Notes: a model not told the origin generated them from the letters alone. A DNA stretch of 64,000 bases from Cervus elaphus (GCF_910594005.1 NC_057845.1:2914001-2978000); one strand, 5' to 3'. Numbered from the stretch's first letter, positions 46,256-58,363 are shown. Made by a program: numbers and translations.

Positions 46256-47493
46256 TTGGTTCTTGGTCCTTAGCTATGAATCAAGATGTTTGGATATTAA
46301 TTCCAACTCTACCCTAGGTGGCTGAAGGTATGTTGCAAGTAATTTAAACTCTCTGGGATTCCTCACCTGAAATTTTCCCCATATGATTGTAATATTACTT
46401 TCAGCTTTAATATTATCTGAGTACAAAAGGTATAAATTACCCTTCCTTGTGTCATTGACAATGCTACAATTTTCACAAAATTTTACTCATAAAGGTGTTA
46501 GTCAGAACAATGACTGTTTATCAGATCTTGGACCCACAAGAGTTCAACCCCAAGTGATGCTGGTTCCACTGAGAAGCCTTAAAGAGGGGGAACTACGACC
46601 AGGCACCGCAGAGACTTATGAACCTGACAGGGACACGAGCACCCCCCAAAAAGGCAGAAACCCTTGCCTGAGTCGGGTTGCTCTCCACAAGCTCCAGCAT
46701 CAGCTTTGGGTAAATTGGCCTAAGGATGCTGGCTTTTTGAGTGGTAGGTTCCACGGAGCCCAACATTAACTCAATGGCCAATGTCAAGAGAGAGGATGAC
46801 CTGTTGTCAGAGCCACCAGGCTCTTTCCTGCCTTTAGGATGGGTCAGAACTTTCCCAGATAGGTGGTATCTATTTCATTTTTTGTCATTACTAACTAAGA
46901 ACTCTCTCTCAAAAATGGGACTTCCACCCATAGCTATGTGAAGAGGTATCAGTCCTTGGGTGTCATCAAGGGTAGAGAATTACTGAAATTGGTTTCATAT
47001 CCTCAAAGGGAAGGGCAAGTATAGAATATTGACCTGCAGAGATGTAGGTCAATTGATGAAAAGTCATTTCCCTCGTGATTATCTTCAGGAGATAATGATG
47101 AAAAAATCTGAAAAATTTTACAATTGACCCTGACATTCAATGCATTTCTTGCAAGATGCATTCTTAACTTTAGTGTTGAGTTAGTATCTCCAAAGTTTCA
47201 GTCATTGCCTGCCCTCCCATCCCCCCATCTCAGACTGTGAATCTCAGCCATTCACGGGACATTGGCCAACAAGGATCTGGCCACTCTTGCTTCATAAGTA
47301 AAGTCAACTTCCTTCAGGCATATCTTTGAAAAGACCATCCCTGGGAGGTGAACATGGTATCATTCTAAACCAGCAAGTTAAAAGTAGAATGTTCGGTCTT
47401 TGGCCTTCAACATTTTCTCTTAGACACTGTTCATCTTGTCTCTGGCTCTTTAAAAATTTTCTTAATTAAAGTAATGTAAAAAGTTAATGGTGG
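46256..47493. other. Unannotated stretch
   Basis: An open frame at 46383-46769 has no recognised domain and there is no splice or promoter evidence. No repeat family is recognised. Confidence 0.4.
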
Positions 47494-47634
47494 GATTTCC
47501 CTGACAGTCTAGTGGTTAGGACTCTATATGTCCAATGTAGAGGACCCGGGATTGATCTCTGTTCAGGGAATTAAGATCCTACATGCCACACAGTACAGCC
47601 AAAAAGTAAAAAATAATAATAATAATAATAAAGT
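47494..47634 (+). mobile_element. CHR-type SINE with (AAT)n tail
   Basis: GGGATTTCCCTGACAGTCTA, GGTTAGGACTCTATATGTCC, TGTTCAGGGAATTAAGATCC, then an A-rich tail with AATAATAATAATAATAAT at 47612-47631. Confidence 0.85.
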
Positions 47635-47641
47635 TAGTAGT

Positions 47642-47872
47642 TATGCATGCATGCTAAGTGGCTTCAGTTGTGTCTGACTCTTTGCAACCCTATGGACCAT
47701 AGCCCACCAGACTCCTCTGTCCATGGGATCCTCCAGGAAAGAATATTGGTGTGGGTTGCCATTTCCTCCTCCAGAGGATCTTCCCAGCCCAGGGATCCAG
47801 CCTGTGTCTCTTGTGTCTCCTGCATTGGCAGGCAGGGATTCTTTACCACTTGTGCCACCTGGGAAGCCCCTA
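47642..47872 (-). mobile_element. Bov-tA SINE
   Basis: Antisense: GCTAAGTGGCTTCAGTTGTG, TTTGCAACCCTATGGACCAT, AGGGATCCAGCCTGTGTCTC, GCCACCTGGGAAGCCCC. The duplicated TTGTGTCTCCT word makes it slightly longer than usual. Confidence 0.93.
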
Positions 47873-48151
47873 TGCAAAATAGGAACATCTAAAAGAAAAA
47901 GACAGAAATATGGTCAATACTTTGCAAGGCCCTTCACCTGCCTCTTTGACCACAGGAAGTAATCAGACTGGATGAGGAGGCACTGGGTTTGTTATGGTTT
48001 CAAAAGTGACCTGGACCCAGAGGGGACCCTACTTGCAGGTTCCCAGGTCAAGGTGTCTTTTGGAGGAGGTTCTTCAGGGACAATGGGCTCCTGGAACAGA
48101 GCTAGATAGTTCACATTCAACATGTTTTGGAGTGCTATAGCTCCCCCACCA
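47873..48151. other. Unannotated spacer
   Basis: Nothing recognised. Confidence 0.35.
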
Positions 48152-48362
48152 GGGCTTCCCTTGTGGCTCGGATGGTTAAGAATCCACCTGCAATGCAGGA
48201 GACCTGGGCTCAATCCCTGAGTTGAGAAGATCCCCTGGAGGATGGATGGCAACACACTCCAGTATTACTGCCTGGTGAATCCCATGGACAGAGGAGCCTG
48301 GCAGGCTACAGTCCATGGGGTCACAAAGAGTCAGACATGACTGAGTGACTAACACTAACACT
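48152..48362 (+). mobile_element. Bov-tA SINE
   Basis: GGGCTTCCCTTGTGGCTCGG, CTCAATCCCTGAGTTGAGAA, CAGTCCATGGGGTCACAAAG, end CTGAGTGACTAACACTAACA. Confidence 0.93.
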
Positions 48363-48639
48363 GCCAAAATGATTTAATTTGCATTTCTTCTTGTAATCTT
48401 AAAAGGATGTGTGTGATCCCTATTGGCCTTAAAGAGAAAAAGTGGCTTGTTCCAGGCTTCCCAATCAGTGGAGAGACTTGACTCCCATTTCAGCTCCCTG
48501 CTGGTGAGGTCACCCTGCCTTGCGAGGCCTCACCCATTAACCAGGTAAAAAAGCATGTCAATCTTTGCCTTTACCCAACTTTTCATAGTTTTGTGCTTTT
48601 TCCTATACTTTCTCATAACATTTCCAAGAGCTGGGTAGG

Positions 48640-48712
48640 AAATCTTTCCCAGATGAGCAAACTATGATTCAGCAAAATTAAATGACTTGCCCAGGGCCAG
48701 ATCACCTTAGAT
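48640..48712 (+). mobile_element. MIR fragment
   Basis: MIR core-like GATGAGCAAACTATGATTCA and TTAAATGACTTGCCCAGGGC. Confidence 0.65.
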
Positions 48713-48839
48713 AGCCTTTGCCCAGTTACTGTAAGACCAGTTAAAGAAGGCAGAGGGACCAGGATAGAAATTATAGACTGAGGATATGCTGATGGGGAAA
48801 TGAAAAAGGTATGAGACCTGTCTTCAGGAAACGTCTACC

Positions 48840-49112
48840 AGGACTTCCCTGGTGGTCCAGTGGCTAAAACTCCGGGTTGCCAGTGCAGGGGGCCTGGGGT
48901 TCAATCTCTGGTCAGGAAACTAGGTTCCACATGCTGCAACTAAGAAGCTCGCATGCACAACTAGAAAAAAAAGATTCTGCTTGCCACAATTGAAAAATTC
49001 CGTGTACCACAACTGAAGATTTCGCATGCAGAAACTAAAGATCAAAGATCCAGTGTGCCAAAACTAAGACCTAGTGCAGACAAATAAATAAATATATAAA
49101 TAATTTAAAAAA
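48840..49112 (+). mobile_element. CHR-type SINE, long form
   Basis: GGACTTCCCTGGTGGTCCAG, GTTCAATCTCTGGTCAGGAA, then the CHR tail with repeated CACAACTGAAGATTTCGCAT-like words and an A-rich end (49081-49112). Confidence 0.88.
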
Positions 49113-49244
49113 AAAACAAACATCTACCATTGGTTGATGGTCTCAGTACCTATCCTGGACACATTTATGCTCCTCACCCAAGTAAACTGAGTCCCTTCTG
49201 AAAGCATCTTAGAAAGGGAGAATGCTATGCCCCTGCAGCCACAA

Positions 49245-49800
49245 AAATGAAAATAACAGACCCTTGCTCCTTGGGAGAAAAGCTATGACAAACTTAGACA
49301 GCCTATTAAAAAGTAGAAACATCACTTTACTGACAAATGTTCATATAGTCAACGCTATGGTTTTTCCAGTAGTCATGTATGGATGTGAGAGCTGGATCAT
49401 AAAGAAGGCTGAGTGTGGAAGAATTTGATGCTTTCAAACTGTGGTGCTGGAGGAGACTTCTTGAGAGTCCCTTGGACTGCAAGGAGATCAAACCAGCCAA
49501 TCCTAAAGGAAATCAAGACTGAATATTCATTTGAAGGACTGATGCTGAAGCTGAAGCTCCAATACTTTGGCCACCTGATGCAAAGAGTCAACTCATTGGA
49601 AAGATTTCCCTGAAGCTGGAAAAGATTGAGGGCAGGAAGAGAAGAGGGCGACAGAGGATGAGATGGTTGGATGGCATCACCGACTCAATGTACATGAGTT
49701 TGAGCATGCTGCAGGAAATGGGGAAGGACAAGGAAGCCTGGCATGCTGCAGTCCTTGAAGTAGCAAAGACTTGGACATGACTGAGAGACTGAAGAACAGC
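49245..49800 (+). mobile_element. BovB LINE, 3'-terminal fragment
   Basis: It starts around CTTGCTCCTTGGGAGAAAAG, which encodes LLLGRKAMTNLDSLLKSR, and runs through VVMYGCESWIIKKAE. Frameshifts follow at FELWCW (about 49420-49460), then WTARRSNQPILKEI and the end GACTGAGAGACTGAAGAACA. Confidence 0.94.
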
Positions 49801-50304
49801 AACAATGTCCCTGTATAATCTTTCGATTATCTTGAAAGTTCACTGAATTTGTTAAATATTTGGGCCTACTGCTTATGATAATTAGTGTTCAATCTAACCC
49901 AAAGCTTCCTGCATTGACTTCTGGAGCAACTTTATGATCCTGCCAGAGGAGAAGAATATTGACCATGGCACCACAGCTCACCTCTGCAGAGCTAGAGCTG
50001 TCGTTGAGACAAGGTTCTCCTGGAAGTGCCCTGTTGATCACTCTGTTTACTAAATCTCTACTGGCTTCTGTTTTGCAATTGTATTTCCTGCACAACAAAG
50101 AATATATTGTTCTTTCCTAAGATCCCTTGATTAAGAACCCAAGTGTTGAGTAATCTTTCTGCTCCCACCCATTCTAAACCCTTTTCCTGATCCTTGACTC
50201 TCATCTACTCCAGTTACCCTTTCCATACCACTTAAGAAGATGGGAATCTGAAATCCACATCTTAGTGATCTTGTGGTGCACACATTAATCTGTATCAATG
50301 TGTG
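49801..50304. other. Unannotated stretch
   Basis: Nothing recognised. Confidence 0.35.
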
Positions 50305-50527
50305 TGTGTATGCTAAGTCACTCCAGTGGTGTCCAACTCTTTGTGACCCCATGGACGGTAGCCTGCCAGGCTCCTCTGTCCATGGAATTCTCCAGGCAAG
50401 AGTACTGGAGTGGGTTGCCATCTTCTCCTCCAGGGGTTCTTCCTAACCCGGGGATCGAACTTGCATCTCTTATGTCTCCTGCATTGGCAGGCAGGTTCTT
50501 TATCACTAGTGCCACCTGGGAAGCCCA
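50305..50527 (-). mobile_element. Bov-tA SINE
   Basis: Antisense: GCTAAGTCACTCCAGTGGTG, GGGGATCGAACTTGCATCTC, GTGCCACCTGGGAAGCCC. Confidence 0.93.
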
Positions 50528-51390
50528 AAGACCTCTACATCAGTATTGTTAAGTTAGCAGTCCCTGCAAGGTAGCACTTCAAATTATACCTGTAAGTGTC
50601 ATCATATTTCCAAAACTCTCCTCTTTAAAAATGAAAATGGAGCTTTAAACTTCTCAGAAATACCAAGTAGAACCTCTTGAATAGAAAAGTTGTATCCCTG
50701 AAATTTGGGGTGACTTTGATAGGTGATCTAACCCATCCACACTGTCAGACAGGGCCACCTAAGATGTCTTTGAGAGATGAGATGTTTCCTTTGTCAAGAT
50801 CACCTGGGCAAGCTCTCACACCCCCTCCACTGCAATCACTGCCACGTCTAGAGATTGTTACTCTTGGAAGCCTTTGACACAGTGGAGGCAAATCTCTGCT
50901 GTGTTCACGCAGAGCATTTCTGGGGTCTGGTCCTGAGGACACAATGGGAAGATGGTTCTCCGGAAAGACCATATTATCAGGGAAGCCCAGAGCCCTCAAA
51001 TGATGTGTTTATTAGTAAAGATAGAAATCATTTTGTCCATGCAGGCACACTGTGCTTGAAACCGTATATTCATCTCTTACCAGGGAAACAGCTTTTATCT
51101 CATTTGACATGATTGAATCAGATAACTGCTGAGAACAGAATCAACATCCCTTGATAGTTTGTACTGAATCTTTCTCCAAAGGAGAAAAAATAATCATTTT
51201 GTTCCCAGAACATGAAAATACAAGGATGAATAGTTTAAAAACTTTTAAATTAGTTATTTTTTAAATTTTGACACTGTGTTATTTGACACCTCTCATGAGG
51301 AGATGATCCCCCAGGGCAAACAAACACACTAGCCCAAACTTGGGAACTGTCACCTTCCAGCTCTCCCCACAGTGAAATAGTCATGATTCA
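50528..51390. other. Unannotated stretch
   Basis: Mixed composition; no exon or repeat recognised. Confidence 0.4.
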
Positions 51391-51577
51391 TTTGGAGGTG
51401 GCTTCTTATGAATGCAGAAGACCCAAGGTCGATCCCTGGGTCAGGAAGACGCTCTGTAGGAGGCCATGGCAACCCACTCCAGTACTCTTGCCTGGAAAAT
51501 TCCATGGACAGAGGAGCCTGGTGGGCTACAGTCCATGGGGTCGCAGAGTCGGACACGACTGAGTGACTAACACTTTC
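51391..51577 (+). mobile_element. Bov-tA SINE, 5'-truncated
   Basis: The tRNA head is degraded to GGTGGCTTCTTATGAATGCA. GGTCGATCCCTGGGTCAGGA, the body and CTGAGTGACTAACACTTTCA are intact. Confidence 0.88.
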
Positions 51578-52794
51578 AGTTTTCTTTGTTATGAAAGTCG
51601 GAGAGTCATGTCATAGCTACATAGGCTGGATGAAGAGTGCATGCTATAGAGAATCTGAGCATTTTACTGCTAAAAGCCCCTGGAGATGACAGAGGCCAGG
51701 TTCCTCTCTAGACCTGAGGACCAGGGTTCCGGCCCCACGAGCTCTGGTCCGTGACCTTCCAGTGGGCGAGGAGAGCTCCTTTAATTGTGTGCACACAAGC
51801 CCAGAGTTACACTTTTACGTCACTGCCCAACTCAGCATCCCTATCTTGTCAGAGATTTCACTTTCCTGGGGCTTCAAGTCCATGGGCCCATGACCCCCAA
51901 ATATCTTACAAAACGCGTGAGAGAAAGCAAACCATTTCCCCACATCTCTTGTCACTGGAACGTTAGCCTGTCTTGGAGAATCCCTGAGACATACAGACAA
52001 TAACACCTGTATCAAGATGCAAAACCATCCAGCAGTCACCAACAAACAATACAGAATGAAACTCTAGGAGAACAGAGAAGTGACATCTTCTGTTCTGATT
52101 TTCCAAACTCTGTGCAACTTCTCTCAGATCCTTTGCTTCTTTCTAAAAGATACCTTTTCCTACCACAGGAGAAACACGGGCCTTCTTTCCCCACCTCCTT
52201 ATTTTTCATCTTTACAACTGGCTTTTGGGCTGAATGCAGGGACGGCCAGGGTAGGGGTGGGGAGGGAAGCTATCTTCCTTGTATATGGGGCTTGGTCACC
52301 TGTACACCATGGAGCAAAACCATAACAAAACCCTGCATTGACCAGCAGCAAAGGACTCGTTTCCTTCTGCTCCACCCTGTCTCCCTACCCTTTGGCGAAA
52401 GCCTCAGTAAATAGGTACATTTGCTGCCAGGACTGAAAGTCAACAAACTCTTGCTTTGTCAGAGGAACCTGGGAATCAAGTCAGACCACTTCACAGAAAT
52501 GGCAAACCTCCTCGTTCCCCGGGTGCCGAAGACTAACAATTAGAAGTGAAAGTGTATCAGGGCAGCCTGCCAAGAACACAGGCAGCAGACGCTTGGTACT
52601 ATGGTGTGACACCCATACCGGGCATCTCAGCTGACCTCAGCCCATGGGTTTTGTATGGTGAGGCAGACTTCCTATGGAATGGCCATTACAGATGGCCCCA
52701 AACTCATCTGGGACTGGGGAGTTCAAAGATGGCCCCGAGGATCCCCAGACCTTGGTGTCCCTGCCCAGTGTAACCCCCCTGGTCCCCAGGGCTG
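51578..52794. other. Unannotated stretch
   Basis: Mixed, locally GC-rich. Open frames at 51751-52414 overlap each other in different frames and show no domain. Confidence 0.4.
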
Positions 52795-53580
52795 GACAGG
52801 ACCTGTGATATGATGGAATATCACCCCTGTAGCTGGATTACATTATAAGGCATAACAAAATGATTTTGCATATTTCATTGGAGCTTCTGGTCATTTTAAC
52901 TAGGGACATATCCTCTGTGGGCCTGACCTCATCAGTCAATTGTAATTCCAAAGGAGAGTATTCTGGGTGGGCCTGACTTAATCAGATGAATCTTTTAAAA
53001 GAGGGACTGGAAGCCAGGGATGGAAAACATCAGAGAGACATGAAGCAGCAGAAACATTCTTCTGTTGGTGGTGAAGCAAACTGGCATCTTAAGGAGAGGG
53101 CATTGGGGCTGAAGGACTCACTCTTGTGACTGCAAGGAACCAAATTCTGCCAACAGCCAGTAGCTTAGACATGAACCCTGAGCCTCAGAGAAGACTCATA
53201 GCCCCAGCTGACACCTGGATTCCAACCTGTGAGACCCTGAGCCAAGAATCCAGCTCTGCCTTGCCTGGACCCTTGACCCATGGAACCAGTGAGACGATAC
53301 ACGTGTGCCGTGTTAACCCCTGTGTGCGCTTAGTGCTCGGTTGTGTCCGACTCTCTGCAACCCTCTGGGCTGCAGCCCACCAGACTCCTCTGTCCGTGGG
53401 ATTTTTCAAGCAAGAAAATGGAGTGCCCCATTTTCCTTCTCTAGGGGATCTTCCCAGTCCAAGGATTGAACCCACATCTCCTGTGTCTCCTGCCTTGCAG
53501 GCAGATTCTTTATCCACTGAGCCATCAGTTAGGCCCCTAAGACTGTGCTAAATTGTTAGGTTGCCAAAAGGCTAATACAG
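52795..53580 (+). mobile_element. MaLR-type (MLT1/MST-like) LTR split by a SINE
   Basis: The left part has TTAATCAGATGAATCTTTTA, GTGACTGCAAGGAACCAAAT, TCTGCCAACAGCCAGTAGCT and CTGTGAGACCCTGAGCCAAG. After the SINE, 53537-53580 resumes with TGTGCTAAATTGTTAGGTTG and AAAGGCTAATACAG, the usual end of this LTR type. The subfamily is not determined. Confidence 0.7.
53325..53536 (-). mobile_element. Bov-tA SINE nested in MaLR LTR
   Basis: Antisense: GCTTAGTGCTCGGTTGTGTC, TCTGCAACCCTCTGGGCTGC, AAGGATTGAACCCACATCTC, GAGCCATCAGTTAGGCCCC. Confidence 0.9.
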
Positions 53581-54097
53581 TAGGCCATTCACATCTGTGG
53601 GTTCAATCCATGGTTGGTTGAATCTACAGATGAGGAACCTCCAGATATGGAGAGACAACTCTACAATGCCATTTTATATAAGGAACTTGAACACCTGAGA
53701 TTTCCATACCTGTGGGGGTTCTGGAACCCATTCCCTGCCCCACCCATAGATAACAAAAGATGGGTATACATCATCCTAGGAATGGCAGAGAAAACATGTG
53801 CTCACGTTTTCACCATCATTTCTCCATTTCCACGTTTCCTGTTCCCACTTTTCCCTGTCAAGGTGAGTGTTCAAAGTCAGGGCTTGTTTTACACACGAGC
53901 AAAGCAGAGTGATGCATGTTGGGGGCTGGGTGGGGGCTGGAGAGTGCTCCTTCTGTCTACACATGGCTGTCTGGGTTATTGAAGGTCTGCTGGACCATGA
54001 GAAAGGCATTCTGAGAAAAGGAAGCTTATCAGATTCCTTGTGGGGATTAATCTTTCCCTCATATTATAGGAGCATAAGATTGCTACTAAAAAAAAAG
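53581..54097. other. Unannotated stretch
   Basis: 53581-53720 (GTGGGTTCAATCCATGGTTG, GGAACTTGAACACCTGAGAT) resembles a dispersed old repeat but is not named. The rest is unrecognised. Confidence 0.35.
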
Positions 54098-54300
54098 TGA
54101 AGTCGCTCAGTCATGTCCAACTCTTTGCAACCCTATGGACTGTTGCCCACCAGGCTCCTCTCTCCATGGGGATTCTCCAGGCAAGAATACTGGAGTGGGT
54201 TACCATTTCCATCTCCATGGGATCTTCCCGATCCAAGGATAGAACCCGGGTCTCCCATATTGCAGGCAGACTCTTTACCCTCTGAGCCACCAGGGAACCC
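54098..54300 (-). mobile_element. Bov-tA SINE
   Basis: Antisense: GAAGTCGCTCAGTCATGTCC, AGGATAGAACCCGGGTCTCC, GAGCCACCAGGGAACCC. Confidence 0.93.
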
Positions 54301-54327
54301 TGATTGCTGATAGATACTTGGAATTGC

Positions 54328-54536
54328 TGTGTTCAGTCTCTCAGTCGATCCAATGAACTATGCGACCCCATGAACTGTTGCCCGCCAGGCTCCTCTGTCC
54401 ATGGGATTTTCCAAGAAACAATACTGAAGCAGGTTGCCATTTACTCCTCTAGGGGATCTTCCTGACCCAGGAATTGAACCTTCACCTCCTGCATTGCTGG
54501 CAGATTCTTTACCGGCTGAGCTATTTGGGAAGCCAA
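54328..54536 (-). mobile_element. Bov-tA SINE
   Basis: A second antisense copy 27 bp away: GTGTTCAGTCTCTCAGTCGA, GCGACCCCATGAACTGTTGC, AGGAATTGAACCTTCACCTC, GAGCTATTTGGGAAGCC. More diverged than its neighbour. Confidence 0.92.
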
Positions 54537-55029
54537 ATGCAATTGCTAGATATTGCTAATTCAGTCAGACCACACAGATATCTTATATTTGGGGAATGGC
54601 TCCACCAGAAAGCAAATGTTCACCAAAAATCCCTATAAGGGAAGAAGCTAAATGGATCTGAACTTGAAACCCAAATCTGGGGCAAGGGCTGTAGGGAGCA
54701 TGACACTGGTCTGAGCTGGGGGGCAGTTCCCAAGCATTATGATTGGTACTTAACCACCTTCCTGGCTCAGGGTTTACAACTCAACAGTTGGAAAGGATCT
54801 GGAAGATTATGTCATCCAATCCCTGCCTTTGACAGATAAGAAAATGAAGGTGCAGGGAGGTTCAATGCCTTTCCCCAAGTCCGGCATCCAAAATCAGCAG
54901 GGGCAGGACCAAAACTCAAAGACTTTCAACAATTTCCCACCTTGTCACCTCTGCTCTAGAGCAAAATGACCATGGTGTTGCCTGTTGGGTAAATCACCAT
55001 CTCTCTCAAAATAGACCCGGCTTTGTCTG
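54537..55029. other. Mostly unannotated, contains MIR
   Basis: A MIR-like patch lies at 54780-54920: GACAGATAAGAAAATGAAGG, AGGGAGGTTCAATGCCTTTC, GGGGCAGGACCAAAACTCAA. Confidence 0.6.
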
Positions 55030-55495
55030 CACAAAGGTCCATCTAGTCAAAGCTATGGTTTTTCTAGTAGTCATGTATGGATGTGAGAGTTGGACTATAA
55101 AGAAAGCTGAGCGCCAAAGAACTGATGCTTTTGAACTGTGGTGTTGGACTCTTGAGAGTCCCTTGGACAGCAAAGATATCCAACCAGTCCATTCTAAAGG
55201 AGATCAGTCCTGAATATTCAATGGAAGGACTGATGCTGAAGCTGAAGCTCCAATACTTTGGCCACCTGATGCAAAGAGCTGACTCATTGGAAAAGACCCT
55301 GGGAAAAGATTGAGGTCAGGAGAAGGGGATGACGAAGATGAGATGGTTGGGTATCATCACTGACTCTATGGACATGAGTTTGAGCAAGCTCCAGTAGTTG
55401 GTGATGGACAGAGAAGCCTGGCGTACTGCAGTCCATGGGATTGCAAAGAGTTGGTCACGACTGAGGGACTGAACTGCACTGCACTGTCTGTACCT
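55030..55495 (+). mobile_element. BovB LINE, 3'-terminal fragment
   Basis: It runs from GCACAAAGGTCCATCTAGTC through the VVMYGCESWTIKKAE and LKLQYFGHLMQRADSLEKT coding parts to GAGGGACTGAACTGCACTGC. Small deletions break the frame near 55145 and 55305. Confidence 0.94.
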
Positions 55496-55629
55496 GGCTC
55501 TCTTCCTCAGCTGGGAGAGTGGCATCAGCTCTCTTGAGAAGCCCAACTGCCTCTCTGCTTAGCTGTGCCATCAGCTCTAGAGTCACTAAGCCATGACAAC
55601 ATGGCTCAGCCATTCTGAGATCCAAAGCT

Positions 55630-56022
55630 CACCAGGTGGATAGGTTTCCTGTGGCAGCAGTCAGAGTACTGCTAAGTGGGTGGCTCAGAAGAGCAGATGG
55701 AAATGTCCTCTCTGGAGGCTGAAAATCTGAAATCAAGGTGTGGGCAGAGCCATGCTCCCTCTGAAGGGTTTCTGGGGAGACCCCTCCTTGCCTCTTCTGG
55801 CTTCTGGGTGTCTCCAGCGATCGGCCTCTTCCCTTTGTGAATGTTTCTGCATCTTCTCCTCTTAAAATAACATTAGCCACTTTCAATTTAAAGCTCTTCC
55901 TAATCCAATATGACCTCATCGTAATGTAAGTAATTATATCTACAAAGAATCTATTTCCAAGTAAGTTCGAGTTCTGAGACCCTGAGTGGACCAGTTTGGA
56001 GAGGTCACCATTCAACCACTGG
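55630..56022 (-). mobile_element. MaLR-type LTR fragment
   Basis: Antisense: CTCTGGAGGCTGAAAATCTG, AAATCAAGGTGTGGGCAGAG, CTTCCTAATCCAATATGACC, TTCTGAGACCCTGAGTGGAC. Same general type as the copy at 62520. Confidence 0.6.
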
Positions 56023-56035
56023 GTGAATAGTACAC

Positions 56036-56228
56036 TGGCTTCCCTGTGGCTCAGCTGGTAAAGAATCCACCTGCAATGCAGGAAACCTGGGTTTGATCCC
56101 CGGGTTGGGAAGATCCCCTGGAGAAGGGAAAGGCTACCCACTCCAGTATTCTGGCCTGGAGAATTCCATGGATTGTATAATCCATGGGGTCACAAAGAGT
56201 TGGACACAACTGAGGGACTTTCATTTTC
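56036..56228 (+). mobile_element. Bov-tA SINE
   Basis: GGCTTCCCTGTGGCTCAGCT, GTTTGATCCCCGGGTTGGGA, end CTGAGGGACTTTCATTTTCA. Internal deletion of the GAGGAGCCTGG word around 56178. Confidence 0.92.
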
Positions 56229-56369
56229 ACTTTTCCTGTGGCTGGCTCAGTCAACTGCCCTGAGTGTAAGCTACTCTATTGAGTATGGGCAATCCCCTCC
56301 ATCCTCCCCCCCCCTCACCCCACTCCCCCACCAGGACGTGTAACCCAGGACCCAAACATTGACAGTTAA
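56229..56369. other. Spacer with C-rich tract
   Basis: A C-rich run lies at 56300-56335. Otherwise unrecognised. Confidence 0.4.
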
Positions 56370-56575
56370 TGCTGGAAATAACTTCAGAGTGCATCTGACC
56401 TGTGGCTGTTAATCCCTGTTGCATAAGAGAATCTTCCCAAGGGAGTTTTGAAAACACCGAAGTCCAAGCCCAAACCCAGAGATTCAGACTCAGTTGATCT
56501 GAGGCATGCTTTGGGCACTTATTGTGATTAAGGCCACTCAGTTGATTCTAATATGCCATCAAGGTTGAAACCCAG
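56370..56575 (+). mobile_element. MER5-like hAT relic
   Basis: GCATAAGAGAATCTTCCCAA, CAGAGATTCAGACTCAGTTG, GTTGATTCTAATATGCCATC, GGTTGAAACC: terminal and internal phrasing of a MER5A-type element. Confidence 0.6.
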
Positions 56576-56786
56576 CAGTCAAGCCCACCGCTTGGTTTTC
56601 AGATGAGAGACGTGAGGCAGACGAACCTTAGCCACCCCCCCGCTTCCCAATCCCATCCATGCATCGCTACCGCCCAGCTCTGATTCTCTGACAGGAGTGT
56701 CTCGCTCTATCCAGAGGGTACAAGGCCCCCAGAGTTGACAGAACAACGTCACCACGGTGGCCAGCATGCCCCACTCGTGAGAGCAC

Positions 56787-56998
56787 GTGTGTGCGTGCTA
56801 AGTCGTGCTGGACTCTGCGACCCCACGGACTACAGTTCCCCAGGCTCCTCTGTCCCTGGGGTTCCCTAGACAAGAACACTGGACTGGGTTGCCATGCCCT
56901 CCTCCAAGGGATCTTCCCAAACCAGGAATTGAACTCACGTCTCTTATGTCTCCTGTGTTGGCAGGTGGGTTCTTTACCACTAGCGCCACCTGGAAGAG
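56787..56998 (-). mobile_element. Bov-tA SINE
   Basis: Antisense: GCTAAGTCGTGCTGGACTCT, GCGACCCCACGGACTACAGT, AGGAATTGAACTCACGTCTC, GCGCCACCTGGAAG. Several CpGs are retained. Confidence 0.92.
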
Positions 56999-57838
56999 AA
57001 TCCAGTGAAGCCCCTCAAGGACCATGAGGCAAGGTGGCAGCCACCTCGCTGTGGTCACCATATCCACCTCAATTTCCAACGCACACCCATGACTTATGGA
57101 ACCACAAACTGGCCCAGGCTTTGTAAAATGCTACCCAAATGCACTTGGTCACTCTATGACATCACTCATGTAGCGTCGCCTCAGGAACCTGGTAAGTGTG
57201 CACTTTGCCCACTCACTCATTTGCTTCCTATTACACGTGTTCTTAGGCATCTTTCTAGTGCTGTTCTATTTGTCATTATCACTGCACAGTTTATAAAAGC
57301 AAGACACATTTTTTCTTCTTTTTAATTTCTGTGTATTCTGGTATCACACCCAATACAACAAATTCTTTTTTCCCTTGCGTTAGCCAGGAGAAAAAAAAAA
57401 AGCCAAAATACACACCAAAATGGCCTGCTCAACACCTGAACCACCACCAAATAACCCTAAAATTTTCTTTCAAACAGCACTCTCTTTTGGGACCAGTGAG
57501 CTACAAACAAAAGTTGAACAATTATCCTGGAGGCAAGACAGATCCTGCTGCTGTCTCTCTTAGAATTCTACGCACCTCCCTAATCCATTTCTCCTTCCTC
57601 TTGTCTCCAGTCTTGAGAGCCCAAGATCAATAGGAAAAGGAACCCCACAAACAGGCCTCTACACCTCCACCTTGTCAAAGATTTTAAAAACAAGAAGCAA
57701 ATAACCTTGGTAGAATAACCTGTGTGATTCTTCTGCATCTTTTAAGTGTAGTCCACACTGTCGGGAAATTATGTGCAAGTGTTTCAGAGACTCCTATGTA
57801 CCTTTCAAATACTTTGGCATATGGTATGACCAGAAAGA
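56999..57838. other. Unannotated stretch
   Basis: No supported exon. Open frames at 57005-57325 and 57331-57633 lack recognisable domains. Confidence 0.4.
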
Positions 57839-58048
57839 GGGCTTCCCAAGGGGCACTAGTAGTAAAGAACCTGCCTGCCAAGGCAGGAGTCAAAAGAGAC
57901 ACAGGTGTGATGCCAGGGTCGGGAAGATCCCCTGGAGGAGGGCATGGCAACCACCCCAGTATTCTTGCCTGGAGAATTCCATGGACAGAGGAGCCTGGCG
58001 AGCTGCAGTCTTAGGGTGGCAGAGTTGGACACAACTTAGCACACGCGC
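57839..58048 (+). mobile_element. Bov-tA SINE
   Basis: GGGCTTCCCAAGGGGCACTA, GTGTGATGCCAGGGTCGGGA, GGAGAATTCCATGGACAGAG, end ACAACTTAGCACACGCGCAC. Confidence 0.92.
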
Positions 58049-58157
58049 ACATGGCCAGAAACAGCCGTATGGGACAACACTGCCCAGGGCTCAGCAGCAG
58101 GTCTAGGCTCTGGGCCTCCCCGCAGGTCACAAACCTCAACCTGGGCATTTAGTGTGT

Positions 58158-58363
58158 ATCAAAGTCACTCAGTCATGTCCGACTCTTTGTGACCCCATGG
58201 ATTGTGGCCGGCCAGGCTCCTCTGTCCATGGAATTCTTCAGGCCAGAATACTAAAGTGGGTAGTCATTCCCTTCTTCAGGAGATCTTTCCAACCCAGGGA
58301 TCGAACTCAAGTCTCCCGCATTGCAGGCAGATTCTTTAGTGTCTGAGTTACCAGGGAAGCCCC
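58158..58363 (-). mobile_element. Bov-tA SINE
   Basis: Antisense: AAAGTCACTCAGTCATGTCC, AGGGATCGAACTCAAGTCTC, GAGTTACCAGGGAAGCCCC. Confidence 0.93.

Noticed and set aside
46383..46769. 128-residue open frame
   Set aside because: No start context, domain or splice evidence; composition like the surrounding intergenic DNA.
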